NCBI RefSeq assembly: GCF_019802255.1
Contig: NZ_JAHYSS010000003.1
Location: forward strand, 744,001 to 808,000
Direction of reading: 5' to 3'
Source of the DNA: Pedobacter polysacchareus
Lineage (GTDB): Bacteria > Bacteroidota > Bacteroidia > Sphingobacteriales > Sphingobacteriaceae
Length of the DNA stretch: 64,000 nt
Numbering within the stretch: position 1 is the first letter of the stretch; each line of letters starts with the position of its first letter. The notes beneath the pieces were generated by a model, which searched no databases, was not told where the DNA came from, and saw only the letters and a program-made list of their open reading frames with translations. This document shows positions 16,823-25,168 of the stretch, piece after piece. The position numbers and the translations under genes are program-made.

Positions 16823-18226
16823 TTAAAATATCTTTCCTGGATTTAGAATTCCTGCAGGATCAAACACCTGTTTAATTCCCCTCATTAAATTTAGGTGTAC
16901 TTCCGAATATTTAATCGACATGAAGTCTTTTTGTACCAAACCGATCCCATGTTCGCCTGAAATTGTACCACCCAAAGCGCTCGTCAATTCAAAAATCTCA
17001 ACGATACCGTCTTTAAGTTTAGTATGCCAATCTTCATCGCTCATTCCCGCCTTAATGATATTCACATGTAGATTTCCATCACCAGCATGGCCGTAGCATA
17101 CGCTTTCGAAACCATACCTGGAACCGATCTCTTTGATGCCGTTGATCAATTTCGGCAAAGCTGCCCGAGGAACCACCGTATCTTCTTCTTTATAGATAGA
17201 ATTAGATTTCACCGATTCCGGCATAATCCTTCTCATACGCCATAATTCTTCTTTTTGCTGAGCAGTATCGGCAAACAGCACATCTGTACAACCAAACTGC
17301 TCTAATACCGCATTCACCTTTTCACAATCCTTGAAAATACTATCCATATCATTCCCATCAAATTCTATCAACAGAAAAGCATTGATGCCATCTTTAAGGT
17401 TAAACTTGATCTGATCGAATTCAATCACCCACTCCACTCCTCTTCGCTCCATGAACTCCAGGGCAGAAGGAATCACTTCCGCACGGAAAATAGCAGATAC
17501 CGCAGCACATGCCTGTTCATTTTCCGCAAATGAAGCCAGCATCAGCACATTATTTTCTGATCTGGGAATCAATTTCGTTACGATCTTAGTTACCACCGCC
17601 AAAGTTCCCTCAGAACCGATCATCAACTGCGTCAGGTTATAGCCAGAAGCATATTTAAGCGTATTTGCACCTGTCCAGATGATTTCACCGTTAGGCAAAA
17701 CCACTTCCAGGTTTAATATATATTCTCTGATGGTGCCATATTTAACTACCCTTGGTCCGCCTGAACCATGGGCCACATTGCCACCTATAAAACATGAACC
17801 TTTACTCGAAGGATCAATCGGATAAAGCAAGCCCTTCTCCGCCACTGCATCCATAAATTCCTGTGTAATCACGCCTGGCTCTACAATGGCCTGAAGATTC
17901 TCGGTATCAATATCGATGATCTTTTTAAAGCGTTCCATAGACAACAATACGCCGCCAAAAACTGGCAAGGCCGCGCCGCTTAAACCCGTCCCTCCACCTC
18001 TAGGGGTAACAGGAACTACATATTGATGGCAAATCTTAAGCAAGGCGGATACAGATTCCGTATCTTTTGGTTTCACCACCACTTCCGGGTAATACTTCAA
18101 ATCTTCAGTCTCATCATGACAATAAATACTCAAAGTTTCTTCATCAGTAAAAACACTATCTGCACCAACAGCAGCTTTGATCAGGTCCAGCAGGTCGACA
18201 GTAATTTTAGTAAATTCCATGGTCAT
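16823..18226 (-). CDS. FAD-linked oxidase, GlcD / D-lactate dehydrogenase-like
   Basis: This 467-residue flavoprotein of the VAO/PCMH family has an FAD-binding domain (about 38-215) with PRGGGTGLSGAALP (about 76-89) and SSKGSCFIGGNVAHGSGGPR. An FAD-oxidase C-terminal domain (about 217-465) contains the metal-site motif CYGHAGDGNLHVNII and SGEHGIG. Relatives oxidise glycolate or D-lactate and pass electrons to quinone or cytochrome. No GlcE/GlcF partner is nearby, so D-lactate dehydrogenase activity is more likely, but this is inference. The start at 18226 (MTMEF) or the next ATG at 18220 would both serve. Confidence 0.88.
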   Translation of the reverse strand: MTMEFTKITVDLLDLIKAAVGADSVFTDEETLSIYCHDETEDLKYYPEVVVKPKDTESVSALLKICHQYVVPVTPRGGGTGLSGAALPVFGGVLLSMERFKKIIDIDTENLQAIVEPGVITQEFMDAVAEKGLLYPIDPSSKGSCFIGGNVAHGSGGPRVVKYGTIREYILNLEVVLPNGEIIWTGANTLKYASGYNLTQLMIGSEGTLAVVTKIVTKLIPRSENNVLMLASFAENEQACAAVSAIFRAEVIPSALEFMERRGVEWVIEFDQIKFNLKDGINAFLLIEFDGNDMDSIFKDCEKVNAVLEQFGCTDVLFADTAQQKEELWRMRRIMPESVKSNSIYKEEDTVVPRAALPKLINGIKEIGSRYGFESVCYGHAGDGNLHVNIIKAGMSDEDWHTKLKDGIVEIFELTSALGGTISGEHGIGLVQKDFMSIKYSEVHLNLMRGIKQVFDPAGILNPGKIF

Positions 18227-18272
18227 AAAAGTTTAGGCTTTTTAAAAGAATAATAGATAAATTTCAAGGCAA

Positions 18273-18650
18273 TTATTGAGGCGCTTCATAGCTCAACTCT
18301 ACAAAAGAATGGCCGATTTCTCCAGGCATAGGTGGATTCAATTTCCGAATACCCACTTTCCCAGTACGCACAAATGGATAATTATCGATCACACGATCCA
18401 AAATTCTCCGCACCACCGTCTCCAGCATTTTCTGTGTATTCGCCATCTCTTCCAGCAAAATAGTGTTCAGTACTTCATAATTCACTGTATGGCTCAAATT
18501 TTCTGTATCTCCAGTATGGACAAAAGTAACCACAACATCTACCATGAAATAAATTCCTGTTAACTGCTCCTCAGGATAATATCCGTGAAAAGCATAACAT
18601 TTTACATCCCTTAATGCAACCGTTTGAATATAGCTTTTAGCATTGCTCAT
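18273..18650 (-). CDS. folB: Dihydroneopterin aldolase
   Basis: A folate pathway enzyme splitting 7,8-dihydroneopterin to 6-hydroxymethyl-dihydropterin and glycolaldehyde. The start at the ATG at 18650 (MSNAKSYIQTVAL, 125 aa) is preferred because a longer frame begins at an unsupported codon with a non-homologous leader. Key regions are FHGYYPEEQLTG (about 18-29, with the substrate-binding Glu), a short conserved helix (NYEVLNTILLEEM) and KLNPPMPG (near 105-112) with the catalytic Lys. It lies downstream of nothing obvious on its strand and is followed by the FAD oxidase gene 46 bases away. Confidence 0.93.
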   Translation of the reverse strand: MSNAKSYIQTVALRDVKCYAFHGYYPEEQLTGIYFMVDVVVTFVHTGDTENLSHTVNYEVLNTILLEEMANTQKMLETVVRRILDRVIDNYPFVRTGKVGIRKLNPPMPGEIGHSFVELSYEAPQ

Positions 18651-18723
18651 TTGACAAAAATAAATCTTTGAACGGTTATTACCAGCCATTCCTTTAAATT
18701 ATTAAATCATTCCTCGAAATCAT

Positions 18724-18757
18724 TAACTTTGAAATGAGCCTGATTAAAAAATCAGGC
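18724..18757 (+). promoter_or_regulatory. Candidate promoter and leader hairpin of acyl-CoA dehydrogenase
   Basis: TAACTTTG (18724-18731) fits the TAnnTTTG -7 box. A small hairpin, GCCTGAT (18738-18744) with ATCAGGC (18751-18757), would lie at the start of the transcript, 30 bases before the ATG. Inferred by consensus only. Confidence 0.4.
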
Positions 18758-18787
18758 GAGAAACAAAGACCAAATATCTCCTGACCT

Positions 18788-19978
18788 ATGAGTAAATCTG
18801 CAAAAAAAGACCTCTATGAAGCTCCTGACTACTATCAGTTAGATGAATTACTAAGTGACGAACATAAGCTGATCCGTTCTTCCGCCAGAGATTGGGTTAA
18901 AAAAGAAGTCAGCCCAATCATCGAAGATTACGCACAAAGAGCAGAATTCCCGAAACATCTAATCAAAGGATTAGGAGAAATTGGCGCTTTTGGCCCAACG
19001 ATTCCTCTGGAATATGGTGGTGCAGGTTTAGATTATATCGCTTATGGCATATTAATGCAGGAAATTGAGCGTGGAGACTCTGGAATCAGGTCTACCGCCT
19101 CCGTACAAGGCTCATTGGTCATGTATCCAATCTTTGCTTATGGCACAGAAGAACAACGTAAAAAATACTTACCGAAATTAGCCACAGGCGAATTGATGGG
19201 CTGCTTTGGACTCACAGAACCAGATCATGGCTCTAATCCCGGTGGAATGGTGACCAATATAAAAGATAAAGGAGATCATTACCTGCTAAATGGTGCGAAA
19301 ATGTGGATTTCAAACGCCCCATTTGCCGATATCGCAGTGGTTTGGGCAAAAGACGAGTCTGGCAAAATCAGAGGCCTGGTTGTAGAACGCGGTATGGAAG
19401 GTTTTACCACTCCAGAAACGCATAACAAATGGAGCTTGAGGGCTTCTGCAACCGGAGAACTGGTATTCGACAATGTAAAGGTTCCTAAAGAAAATATTTT
19501 CCCTGACATTACTGGATTAAAAGGACCATTAGGTTGCCTAAATCAGGCTCGTTACGGCATTGCATGGGGAGCATTAGGCGCTGCTATGGATTGCTATGAT
19601 ACCGCACTGCGCTACTCCAAGGAACGCGTACAGTTTGGCAAGCCAATCGGCGGATTCCAATTGCAGCAGAAGAAACTCGCAGAAATGGTCACCGAAATTA
19701 CCAAAGCTCAACTTTTAGTATGGCGTTTAGGTGTACTTAAATCTGAAAACCGTGCAACAGCAGAACAGATTTCCATGGCCAAAAGAAACAGTGTAGAAAT
19801 TGCATTGGACATTGCCAGAAATGCACGTCAGATGCTAGGCGGAATGGGGATTACCGGCGAATATTCGATTATGAGACACATGATGAACCTGGAATCTGTA
19901 GTCACCTACGAAGGAACACATGATATCCACCTCCTCATTACAGGAATGGATATTACTGGAATAAACGCATTCAAATAG
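18788..19978 (+). CDS. Acyl-CoA dehydrogenase, glutaryl-CoA dehydrogenase-like
   Basis: A 396-residue FAD enzyme of the acyl-CoA dehydrogenase family: an N-terminal helical domain (about 20-130), a beta domain (about 135-230, CFGLTEPDHGSNPGGM and WISNAP) and a C-terminal helical domain (about 240-390, RQMLGGMGITGEYSI). The catalytic Glu is Glu375 (TYEGTHDIH). The N-terminus (LLSDEHKLIRSSARDW) and SGIRSTASVQGSLVMYPI resemble glutaryl-CoA dehydrogenases, which oxidise and decarboxylate glutaryl-CoA in lysine/tryptophan breakdown. No other gene of that pathway is adjacent, so the substrate is inferred. Confidence 0.9.
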   Translation: MSKSAKKDLYEAPDYYQLDELLSDEHKLIRSSARDWVKKEVSPIIEDYAQRAEFPKHLIKGLGEIGAFGPTIPLEYGGAGLDYIAYGILMQEIERGDSGIRSTASVQGSLVMYPIFAYGTEEQRKKYLPKLATGELMGCFGLTEPDHGSNPGGMVTNIKDKGDHYLLNGAKMWISNAPFADIAVVWAKDESGKIRGLVVERGMEGFTTPETHNKWSLRASATGELVFDNVKVPKENIFPDITGLKGPLGCLNQARYGIAWGALGAAMDCYDTALRYSKERVQFGKPIGGFQLQQKKLAEMVTEITKAQLLVWRLGVLKSENRATAEQISMAKRNSVEIALDIARNARQMLGGMGITGEYSIMRHMMNLESVVTYEGTHDIHLLITGMDITGINAFK

Positions 19979-20042
19979 TACTAGTTATCATAGAAACTCA
20001 TTTTAAACCTTATAAAAGGACCATTTTCCTTGCTTATTTGGA

Positions 20043-20050
20043 TATATTTG
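20043..20050 (+). promoter_or_regulatory. Candidate -7 box for START-like gene
   Basis: TATATTTG matches TAnnTTTG and ends 14 bases before the ATG at 20065, implying a very short 5' leader. No clear -33 box was found. Confidence 0.35.
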
Positions 20051-20064
20051 CATTTTAACAGCGC

Positions 20065-20448
20065 ATGAAGACATTTAAAAAATATTACCAGCTGCCTGCA
20101 CCTCCTGAAGAAGTGTATTTAGCGATGACAAAAGCACAAAGTATCCAACTCTGGACTGGCGCAGAAGTAGAATTTACAGAAGAACCAGGCACAGAATTTT
20201 CATTCTGGGATGGCGATATCGTAGGTAAAAACCTGGAATTCGAACCTGGCAAAAAACTGGTTCAGCAATGGTATTTCGGAGAAGACAACGAGCCTTCTAT
20301 CGTGACCATTAAATTCCATGAAGATAAAAAAGGAACTTCTCTTGAGTTCGTGCAGACGAATATTCCTGATGAAGACTATGATGATTTCACTGCTGGATTA
20401 ACAGAATATTACTTTGGAGGCCTGATCGACTTTTTCGAAGAAGACTAA
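20065..20448 (+). CDS. START-like / SRPBCC (AHSA1-type) domain protein
   Basis: A 127-residue single helix-grip protein: KTFKKYYQLPAPPEEVYLAM at the start, the SRPBCC hallmark W-x-G-A-E-V-E-F (LWTGAEVEFTEEPG), EFSFWDGDIVGKNLEFEPGKKLVQQW in the middle, and a very acidic C-terminus (FIDFFEED-like). It is related to AHSA1-like and Bacteroidota START-domain proteins; the ligand is unknown. It is probably monocistronic and ends before a strong bidirectional terminator. Confidence 0.8.
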   Translation: MKTFKKYYQLPAPPEEVYLAMTKAQSIQLWTGAEVEFTEEPGTEFSFWDGDIVGKNLEFEPGKKLVQQWYFGEDNEPSIVTIKFHEDKKGTSLEFVQTNIPDEDYDDFTAGLTEYYFGGLIDFFEED

Positions 20449-20498
20449 GCATATAACAGATCCGGGAACGCATCCTGAATAATCGCAGGAAAGCCCAT

Positions 20499-20551
20499 AA
20501 AAAAAGCTTGTTGAAACCATGGAATCTCAAGCGTTTCAACAAGCTTTTTTT
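20499..20551. terminator. Bidirectional terminator between START-like gene and lysA
   Basis: A perfect 19-bp stem, AAAAAAAGCTTGTTGAAAC at 20499-20517 and its complement at 20533-20551, with a 15-base loop. A and T runs on the outer sides make it work in both directions between the convergent genes. Confidence 0.92.
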
Positions 20552-20566
20552 ATATATAAAGATAAC

Positions 20567-21724
20567 TTATGCTTCTGTATCGTAAACAGAAACGATGTTC
20601 TCTCTTAAATTGTAATGGGAAGCCATTACCTCTCCATACGCACCTGTACTACGTAAAGCGATCAAATCTCTACGGAAAGTTTCCGGAAGCTCTACTTCTT
20701 TACCAAAACAGTCGGTACTCTCACAGATAGGCCCAACCACATCATATTTTACGGCATCTGCAACATCAAGTTTAGAGATGTTCTCAATTTTATGGTAAGC
20801 CTGATATAAAGCAGGTCTCATCAATTCTGTCATTCCAGCATCTAAAATGATGAAGTTCTTTTTCTTTCCATTTTTCACATACAGCACCCTGCTGATTAAT
20901 GAAGCAGATTGCCCAACTAATGCTCTTCCCAATTCGAAATGAACCTCCTGGTTAGACCTTACCTCTAAAAACTCCTGGAAAACTTTAAAATAAGCTGCGA
21001 AATCAGGAATCTGCTGTTCTGGATTGTGATAATCAATACCTAAACCACCACCAACATTCAGGACTTTCACAATAAATCCACGCTCTTCAAACCAGGCTGC
21101 GAATTCATTTACACGCACACATAGGTTTTTGTAAACGTCTAAGTTGGTGATCTGCGAGCCGATATGGAAATGCACGCCGATAAATTCCAGGCTTGCACTC
21201 TCTTTTAAAGTATCCACACAAGCAGGTAAATCCCATGAATTTACACCGAATTTATTCTCATCTAATCCTGTAGTGATGTTATGATGCGTATGTGCATCTA
21301 CATTCGGGTTGATGCGAATTGCTACTCTTGCTACTTTCCCTTTCTTACCAGCCAATTCATTGATCACTTCCAATTCCTGGATAGACTCTACATTGAAGCA
21401 GAAAATATCCTGGTCTAAAGCCTCATTGATCTCTCTGTCTGATTTCCCAACACCCGCAAAAACGACCTGCTTCTGATCAAATCCTAGTTCAATCGCCTTG
21501 CTCACTTCGCCGCCGCTTACACAGTCGGCCCCAAAACCTACCTCCTTAATTTTTTTTAATACTGCAGGATTGAAATTTGCTTTCATAGCATAGTGCACAT
21601 GAAAATTATATACCTTTGCCGCCGCTGCACAATCATTCAATGTATTTTGCAGCAGGTTAAGGTCGTAATAATAAAAGGGTGTTTCTAAATTCGCGAAACG
21701 TGCTATATCTTTTTCGGAAAACAT
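20567..21724 (-). CDS. lysA: Diaminopimelate decarboxylase
   Basis: The last step of lysine synthesis: meso-diaminopimelate to lysine. A fold-III PLP enzyme. The ATG at 21724 (MFSEKDIARF, 385 aa) is chosen because the longer frame begins at TTG. The PLP Lys is Lys48 (HYAMKANFN). Other signatures are HFHIGSQI, LNVGGGLGIDY, and GPICESTDCF with the catalytic Cys. The same strand carries lysC 184 bases upstream, so the two lysine genes may share a transcript. The start codon is one base from that of a divergent 58-codon ORF. Confidence 0.95.
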   Translation of the reverse strand: MFSEKDIARFANLETPFYYYDLNLLQNTLNDCAAAAKVYNFHVHYAMKANFNPAVLKKIKEVGFGADCVSGGEVSKAIELGFDQKQVVFAGVGKSDREINEALDQDIFCFNVESIQELEVINELAGKKGKVARVAIRINPNVDAHTHHNITTGLDENKFGVNSWDLPACVDTLKESASLEFIGVHFHIGSQITNLDVYKNLCVRVNEFAAWFEERGFIVKVLNVGGGLGIDYHNPEQQIPDFAAYFKVFQEFLEVRSNQEVHFELGRALVGQSASLISRVLYVKNGKKKNFIILDAGMTELMRPALYQAYHKIENISKLDVADAVKYDVVGPICESTDCFGKEVELPETFRRDLIALRSTGAYGEVMASHYNLRENIVSVYDTEA

Positions 21725-21725
21725 A

Positions 21726-21902
21726 ATGTTCAAGTATCTGATTATATTTTTTATTGTTGTTCTGAGTTTTATCTATTTCGGCAATTATGTCGATTTCAAG
21801 AACAACAGATTGAGTAGAAACGAGTACGATAGAAGAGTTAAACTCTTTATCCTACTCGTTGTAATTCTTGTTGCCGCTATGATCTGGCTAAGAAAGAGGT
21901 AA
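21726..21902 (+). CDS. Small predicted membrane protein (58 aa), divergent from lysA
   Basis: An ATG at 21726 opens a 58-codon frame, ending TAA at 21902, that nearly fills the gap between lysA and lysC on the opposite strand. Two hydrophobic helices (about 4-19 and 39-56) are joined by a polar, basic loop (NNRLSRNEYDRRVK), with a basic tail WLRKR. This is the pattern of a helical hairpin protein. No family is recognised. There is no good Shine-Dalgarno, and its promoter would have to lie inside the lysA coding start. It may be chance, but composition argues for a real gene. Confidence 0.45.
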   Translation: MFKYLIIFFIVVLSFIYFGNYVDFKNNRLSRNEYDRRVKLFILLVVILVAAMIWLRKR

Positions 21903-21908
21903 CCTCTC

Positions 21909-23222
21909 TTATTCAAATAAACGGTTGTGTAAGCTTTTTAAAGCTTCCGTCTTATCATCAGTATTGATCAATAAAGAGATGTTATAATTACTGCCTCCAT
22001 AAGAAATCATTCTGATTGGAATATGCTTGATAGAATCTAAAACTCTTGCCGCATAACCATGCGTTTGCGCGCTGAAATCACCAACTACACAAACAATACT
22101 TTGGTTCTTATCAATTTCCACGGAACCGAAAGCATGAAGTTCTTCCACGATTTTATCCAGGTTGTCCGTAAAATCAATCGTCAATGAAACTGCTACTTCA
22201 GAAGTAGTAATCATATCGATTGGTGTTTTATAACGTTCAAAGATCTCAAAAACCCTTCTTAAGAAACCATAAGCCAATAACATACGGCTAGACTGGATCT
22301 TAATCGCGATGATACCATCTTTGGCAGCAATAGATTTGATCTTTCCTTTTTCACTTTCCGCAGAGATTAAAGTACCGGCAGCAGAAGGCTCCATGGTATT
22401 CAATAACCTTACAGGGATTTTATATTTCTGTGCAGGGAATACCGACTGTGGGTGTAAAATCTTTGCACCGAAATAGGCAAGCTCCGCAGCTTCATCAAAA
22501 GAAAGGTGAGAAATCGGCTTGGTACCTTTAACAATCCTTGGATCATTGTTATGCATCCCGTCGATGTCCGTCCAAATCTGAACCTCTTCCGCAAGAATGG
22601 CAGCGCCGATTAAAGAAGCCGTATAATCACTTCCACCACGACGCAGGTTATCCACCTCACCAAAGCTGTTTCTACAGATAAAACCTTGGGTAATGAACAA
22701 TTTATTTCCTTTATGCTGCTCCAATAAAGGCGTTAAATGTTTCGTGCTATACGGAACATCCGGCTCATTATCTTCATCAGTTTTCATGAAATCCAATGCA
22801 GGAAGCAATACCGATGGTACGCCGATCGATTTCAGGTAAATATGGTATAAGGTGGTAGACAACAGTTCACCCTGTGCCAGCACAACTTTTTCTTCAATTG
22901 GAGTGAAAATATCATTCACTAAAGAAGCTAGAAAACCAAAATGGTACTCCACTACTTCTTGTCCTTGTTCGCGAAACTCTCCTTCAGGCAATAGTTCAAT
23001 AATGAACTCATTATATTTCTGGTGCAATGCGTTAATTAAGCTTAACGCCACCTGTTTATCCTCCTTTAAAAGTTTGCCTGAAATTTCCACTAAACTATTG
23101 GTTGTACCAGACACAGCTGATAGGACCACAATTTGCTCTTCGGCCGGATTAATGATATCCAGCAACTTTTTCATGCGCTCAGGGCTTCCTACAGAAGTTC
23201 CTCCAAACTTTAATATCTTCAT
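21909..23222 (-). CDS. lysC: Aspartate kinase
   Basis: This 437-residue monofunctional aspartokinase phosphorylates aspartate, the first step toward lysine, threonine and methionine. KFGGTSVG (4-11) binds ATP. RGGSDYTASLIGAAI and WTDIDGMHNNDPRIV are the kinase-domain signatures (about 195-230). Two ACT domains (about 295-360 and 365-437) should give feedback control by lysine or threonine. It has no homoserine dehydrogenase extension. It is upstream of lysA on the same strand. Confidence 0.95.
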   Translation of the reverse strand: MKILKFGGTSVGSPERMKKLLDIINPAEEQIVVLSAVSGTTNSLVEISGKLLKEDKQVALSLINALHQKYNEFIIELLPEGEFREQGQEVVEYHFGFLASLVNDIFTPIEEKVVLAQGELLSTTLYHIYLKSIGVPSVLLPALDFMKTDEDNEPDVPYSTKHLTPLLEQHKGNKLFITQGFICRNSFGEVDNLRRGGSDYTASLIGAAILAEEVQIWTDIDGMHNNDPRIVKGTKPISHLSFDEAAELAYFGAKILHPQSVFPAQKYKIPVRLLNTMEPSAAGTLISAESEKGKIKSIAAKDGIIAIKIQSSRMLLAYGFLRRVFEIFERYKTPIDMITTSEVAVSLTIDFTDNLDKIVEELHAFGSVEIDKNQSIVCVVGDFSAQTHGYAARVLDSIKHIPIRMISYGGSNYNISLLINTDDKTEALKSLHNRLFE

Positions 23223-23379
23223 TTAATTGAGGTAAGAATTTTATTTTTTGATAAATTGGCTATATACTTGTATAGTGGCCGTGAAATTAAAAAAATCGGC
23301 GATAATAAACGCTAATTACACAAAATAAAATTTGGAATTGCACATTTTAATCCTATTCTCACAAAACAAGCTGAAAGAT

Positions 23380-23389
23380 TAAACGTTTA
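23380..23389. promoter_or_regulatory. LacI-type palindrome upstream of phosphohexomutase
   Basis: TAAACGTTTA, with the core AAACGTTT typical of LacI-family operators, lies 35 bases before the ATG of the mutase. A LacI-family regulator is encoded next to that gene. The link is inferred. Confidence 0.4.
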
Positions 23390-23423
23390 TTCCTGCAAGA
23401 GTTAAAAAGACATACACAATCAT

Positions 23424-25157
23424 ATGCAATTAGAAGCAGCAACCCTAAGTACCATCAATCAATGGCTTAACGGCAATTACGACAGTAAAACGAAAGAAGA
23501 AATCCAACAACTATTAGATAAAGAAGCTTTTACTGAGCTGACCGACTCTTTTTATAGAAGTTTGGAATTTGGAACAGGAGGCCTTCGAGGCATCATGGGT
23601 GCCGGATCTAACAGAATCAACAAGTACACCATTGGAACGGCCACACAAGGGCTTTGCAACTACCTGAACAACAAATATCCGAATGAAAAAATCAAAGTAG
23701 CCATTGCGCATGATAGTCGCAATAACTCAGATTATTTCGCTGGAATCACTGCAGATGTGTTCACGGCCAATGGGATTCATGTGTATTTCTTCAAAGCATT
23801 GAGACCAACACCAGAACTTTCTTTCGCAATCAGAGAATTAGGCTGCAAAAGTGGCGTGATGCTTACTGCATCCCACAACCCTAAAGAATATAACGGATAC
23901 AAAGCTTATGGCGCTGATGGCGGACAGTTTACCTCCCCAGATGACAGCATGGTCATGGACGAAGTGGCCAAAATCAAAAACATTGATGAGGTAAAATTTG
24001 ACCGCATTGAAAGTAATTTTGAACTGATTGGAGAAGAAATTGATCAGTTATACCTGGATAAAATCACAGAATTATCAGTTTCACCTGAGGCGATTGCACG
24101 TCAGAAAGACCTTAAAATCGTCTTCTCACCTATTCACGGTACAGGAATTACCTTAGTGCCTCAAGCATTAGCCCAATTCGGTTTCACCAATTTGACTCTT
24201 GTTGAAGAGCAAAGCACTCCAGATGGTAACTTCCCAACGGTGGTTTATCCTAACCCAGAAGAAAAAGAAGCATTGACTTTAGCCCTTAAAAAAGCCGAAG
24301 AAATTGATGCAGATCTTGTTTTGGCTACGGATCCAGATGCTGACAGAGTCGGTATCGCGGTAAAAAATAACGATGGACAATTCGTATTGCTAAACGGCAA
24401 TCAAACTGGTAGTCTTTTGATCAACTATCTATTGAGTGCATGGGAAGAAAAAGGAAAACTCACTGGTGACCAATACATTGTTAAAACCATTGTGACGACC
24501 AATATCATCGAGGAGATCGCTAAAAAGAAAAACGTAACCTTCTATAATACCTTAACCGGATTTAAATTCATCGGTCAACTGATGACTAGCCTTGAAGGTA
24601 AGAAAACCTTTATCGGTGGTGGTGAAGAAAGCTATGGCTACCTGATCGGAGAATTGGTTAGGGATAAAGATGCAGTGGTTTCCTGTGCTTTCATTGCAGA
24701 AATGACAGCTTTCTACAAAGATAAAGGCAGCAGTTTATACAATGCCATGTTAGATATGTATGTAGAATACGGATTGTATAAAGAAGAACTGGTATCGATC
24801 ACTAAAAAGGGAAAAACTGGTGCAGAAGAAATTAAAGCGATGATGGAGAAATTCAGAAGCAACCCACCAGCAACACTTGGAGGTGCTAAAGTAGCTTTAT
24901 TAAAAGATTATGAACTGGGCTTTGAAACTAACCTGAGCACTGGTGAGAAAACAAAACTAGACTTCCCTAAATCGGATGTACTGCAGTTTATCACCGAAGA
25001 TGGTAGCATTGTTTCTGCAAGACCATCGGGAACTGAGCCTAAGATTAAATTCTATTGCAGCGTAAATACCGCTTTAAAAGACAAAGCAAGTTTTAAAGAA
25101 ACTGACGCCCAACTTGGCGACAAGATTAAAGCAGTCATGAAAGATTTAGAGGCTTAA
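23424..25157 (+). CDS. Phospho-sugar mutase (phosphoglucomutase/phosphomannomutase)
   Basis: A 577-residue alpha-D-phosphohexomutase of the PgcA/PGM2 type that interconverts hexose 1- and 6-phosphates. The phospho-Ser loop is TASHNP (148-153, Ser150). The Mg site is ATDPDADRVG (about 296-305), the sugar loop is GGGEESYGYL (about 397-406), and the phosphate loop is ARPSGTEPKIKFY near 530-542. Its product glucose 1-phosphate would feed UDP-sugar synthesis for the polysaccharide cluster, but the gene is far from it. It converges with the lacI-type gene, sharing a 26-bp palindrome over both stop codons. Confidence 0.92.
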   Translation: MQLEAATLSTINQWLNGNYDSKTKEEIQQLLDKEAFTELTDSFYRSLEFGTGGLRGIMGAGSNRINKYTIGTATQGLCNYLNNKYPNEKIKVAIAHDSRNNSDYFAGITADVFTANGIHVYFFKALRPTPELSFAIRELGCKSGVMLTASHNPKEYNGYKAYGADGGQFTSPDDSMVMDEVAKIKNIDEVKFDRIESNFELIGEEIDQLYLDKITELSVSPEAIARQKDLKIVFSPIHGTGITLVPQALAQFGFTNLTLVEEQSTPDGNFPTVVYPNPEEKEALTLALKKAEEIDADLVLATDPDADRVGIAVKNNDGQFVLLNGNQTGSLLINYLLSAWEEKGKLTGDQYIVKTIVTTNIIEEIAKKKNVTFYNTLTGFKFIGQLMTSLEGKKTFIGGGEESYGYLIGELVRDKDAVVSCAFIAEMTAFYKDKGSSLYNAMLDMYVEYGLYKEELVSITKKGKTGAEEIKAMMEKFRSNPPATLGGAKVALLKDYELGFETNLSTGEKTKLDFPKSDVLQFITEDGSIVSARPSGTEPKIKFYCSVNTALKDKASFKETDAQLGDKIKAVMKDLEA

Positions 25158-25168
25158 GCCTCTAAATC
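25143..25168. terminator. 26-bp perfect palindrome over two convergent stop codons
   Basis: Arms GATTTAGAGGC and GCCTCTAAATC (25143-25153, 25158-25168) with a TTAA loop form an 11-bp hairpin on either strand. It contains the TAA of the mutase and overlaps the TGA of the LacI-type regulator. It probably acts as a shared transcript end, though there is no T tract. Confidence 0.6.

Noticed and set aside
7869..23277. 13-mer GCTATATACTTGT present both beyond mnmE (about 7869) and upstream of lysC (about 23265)
   Set aside because: Only two copies, with no matching flanks or common orientation to genes. In AT-rich DNA a shared 13-mer can be chance; no further element was seen.
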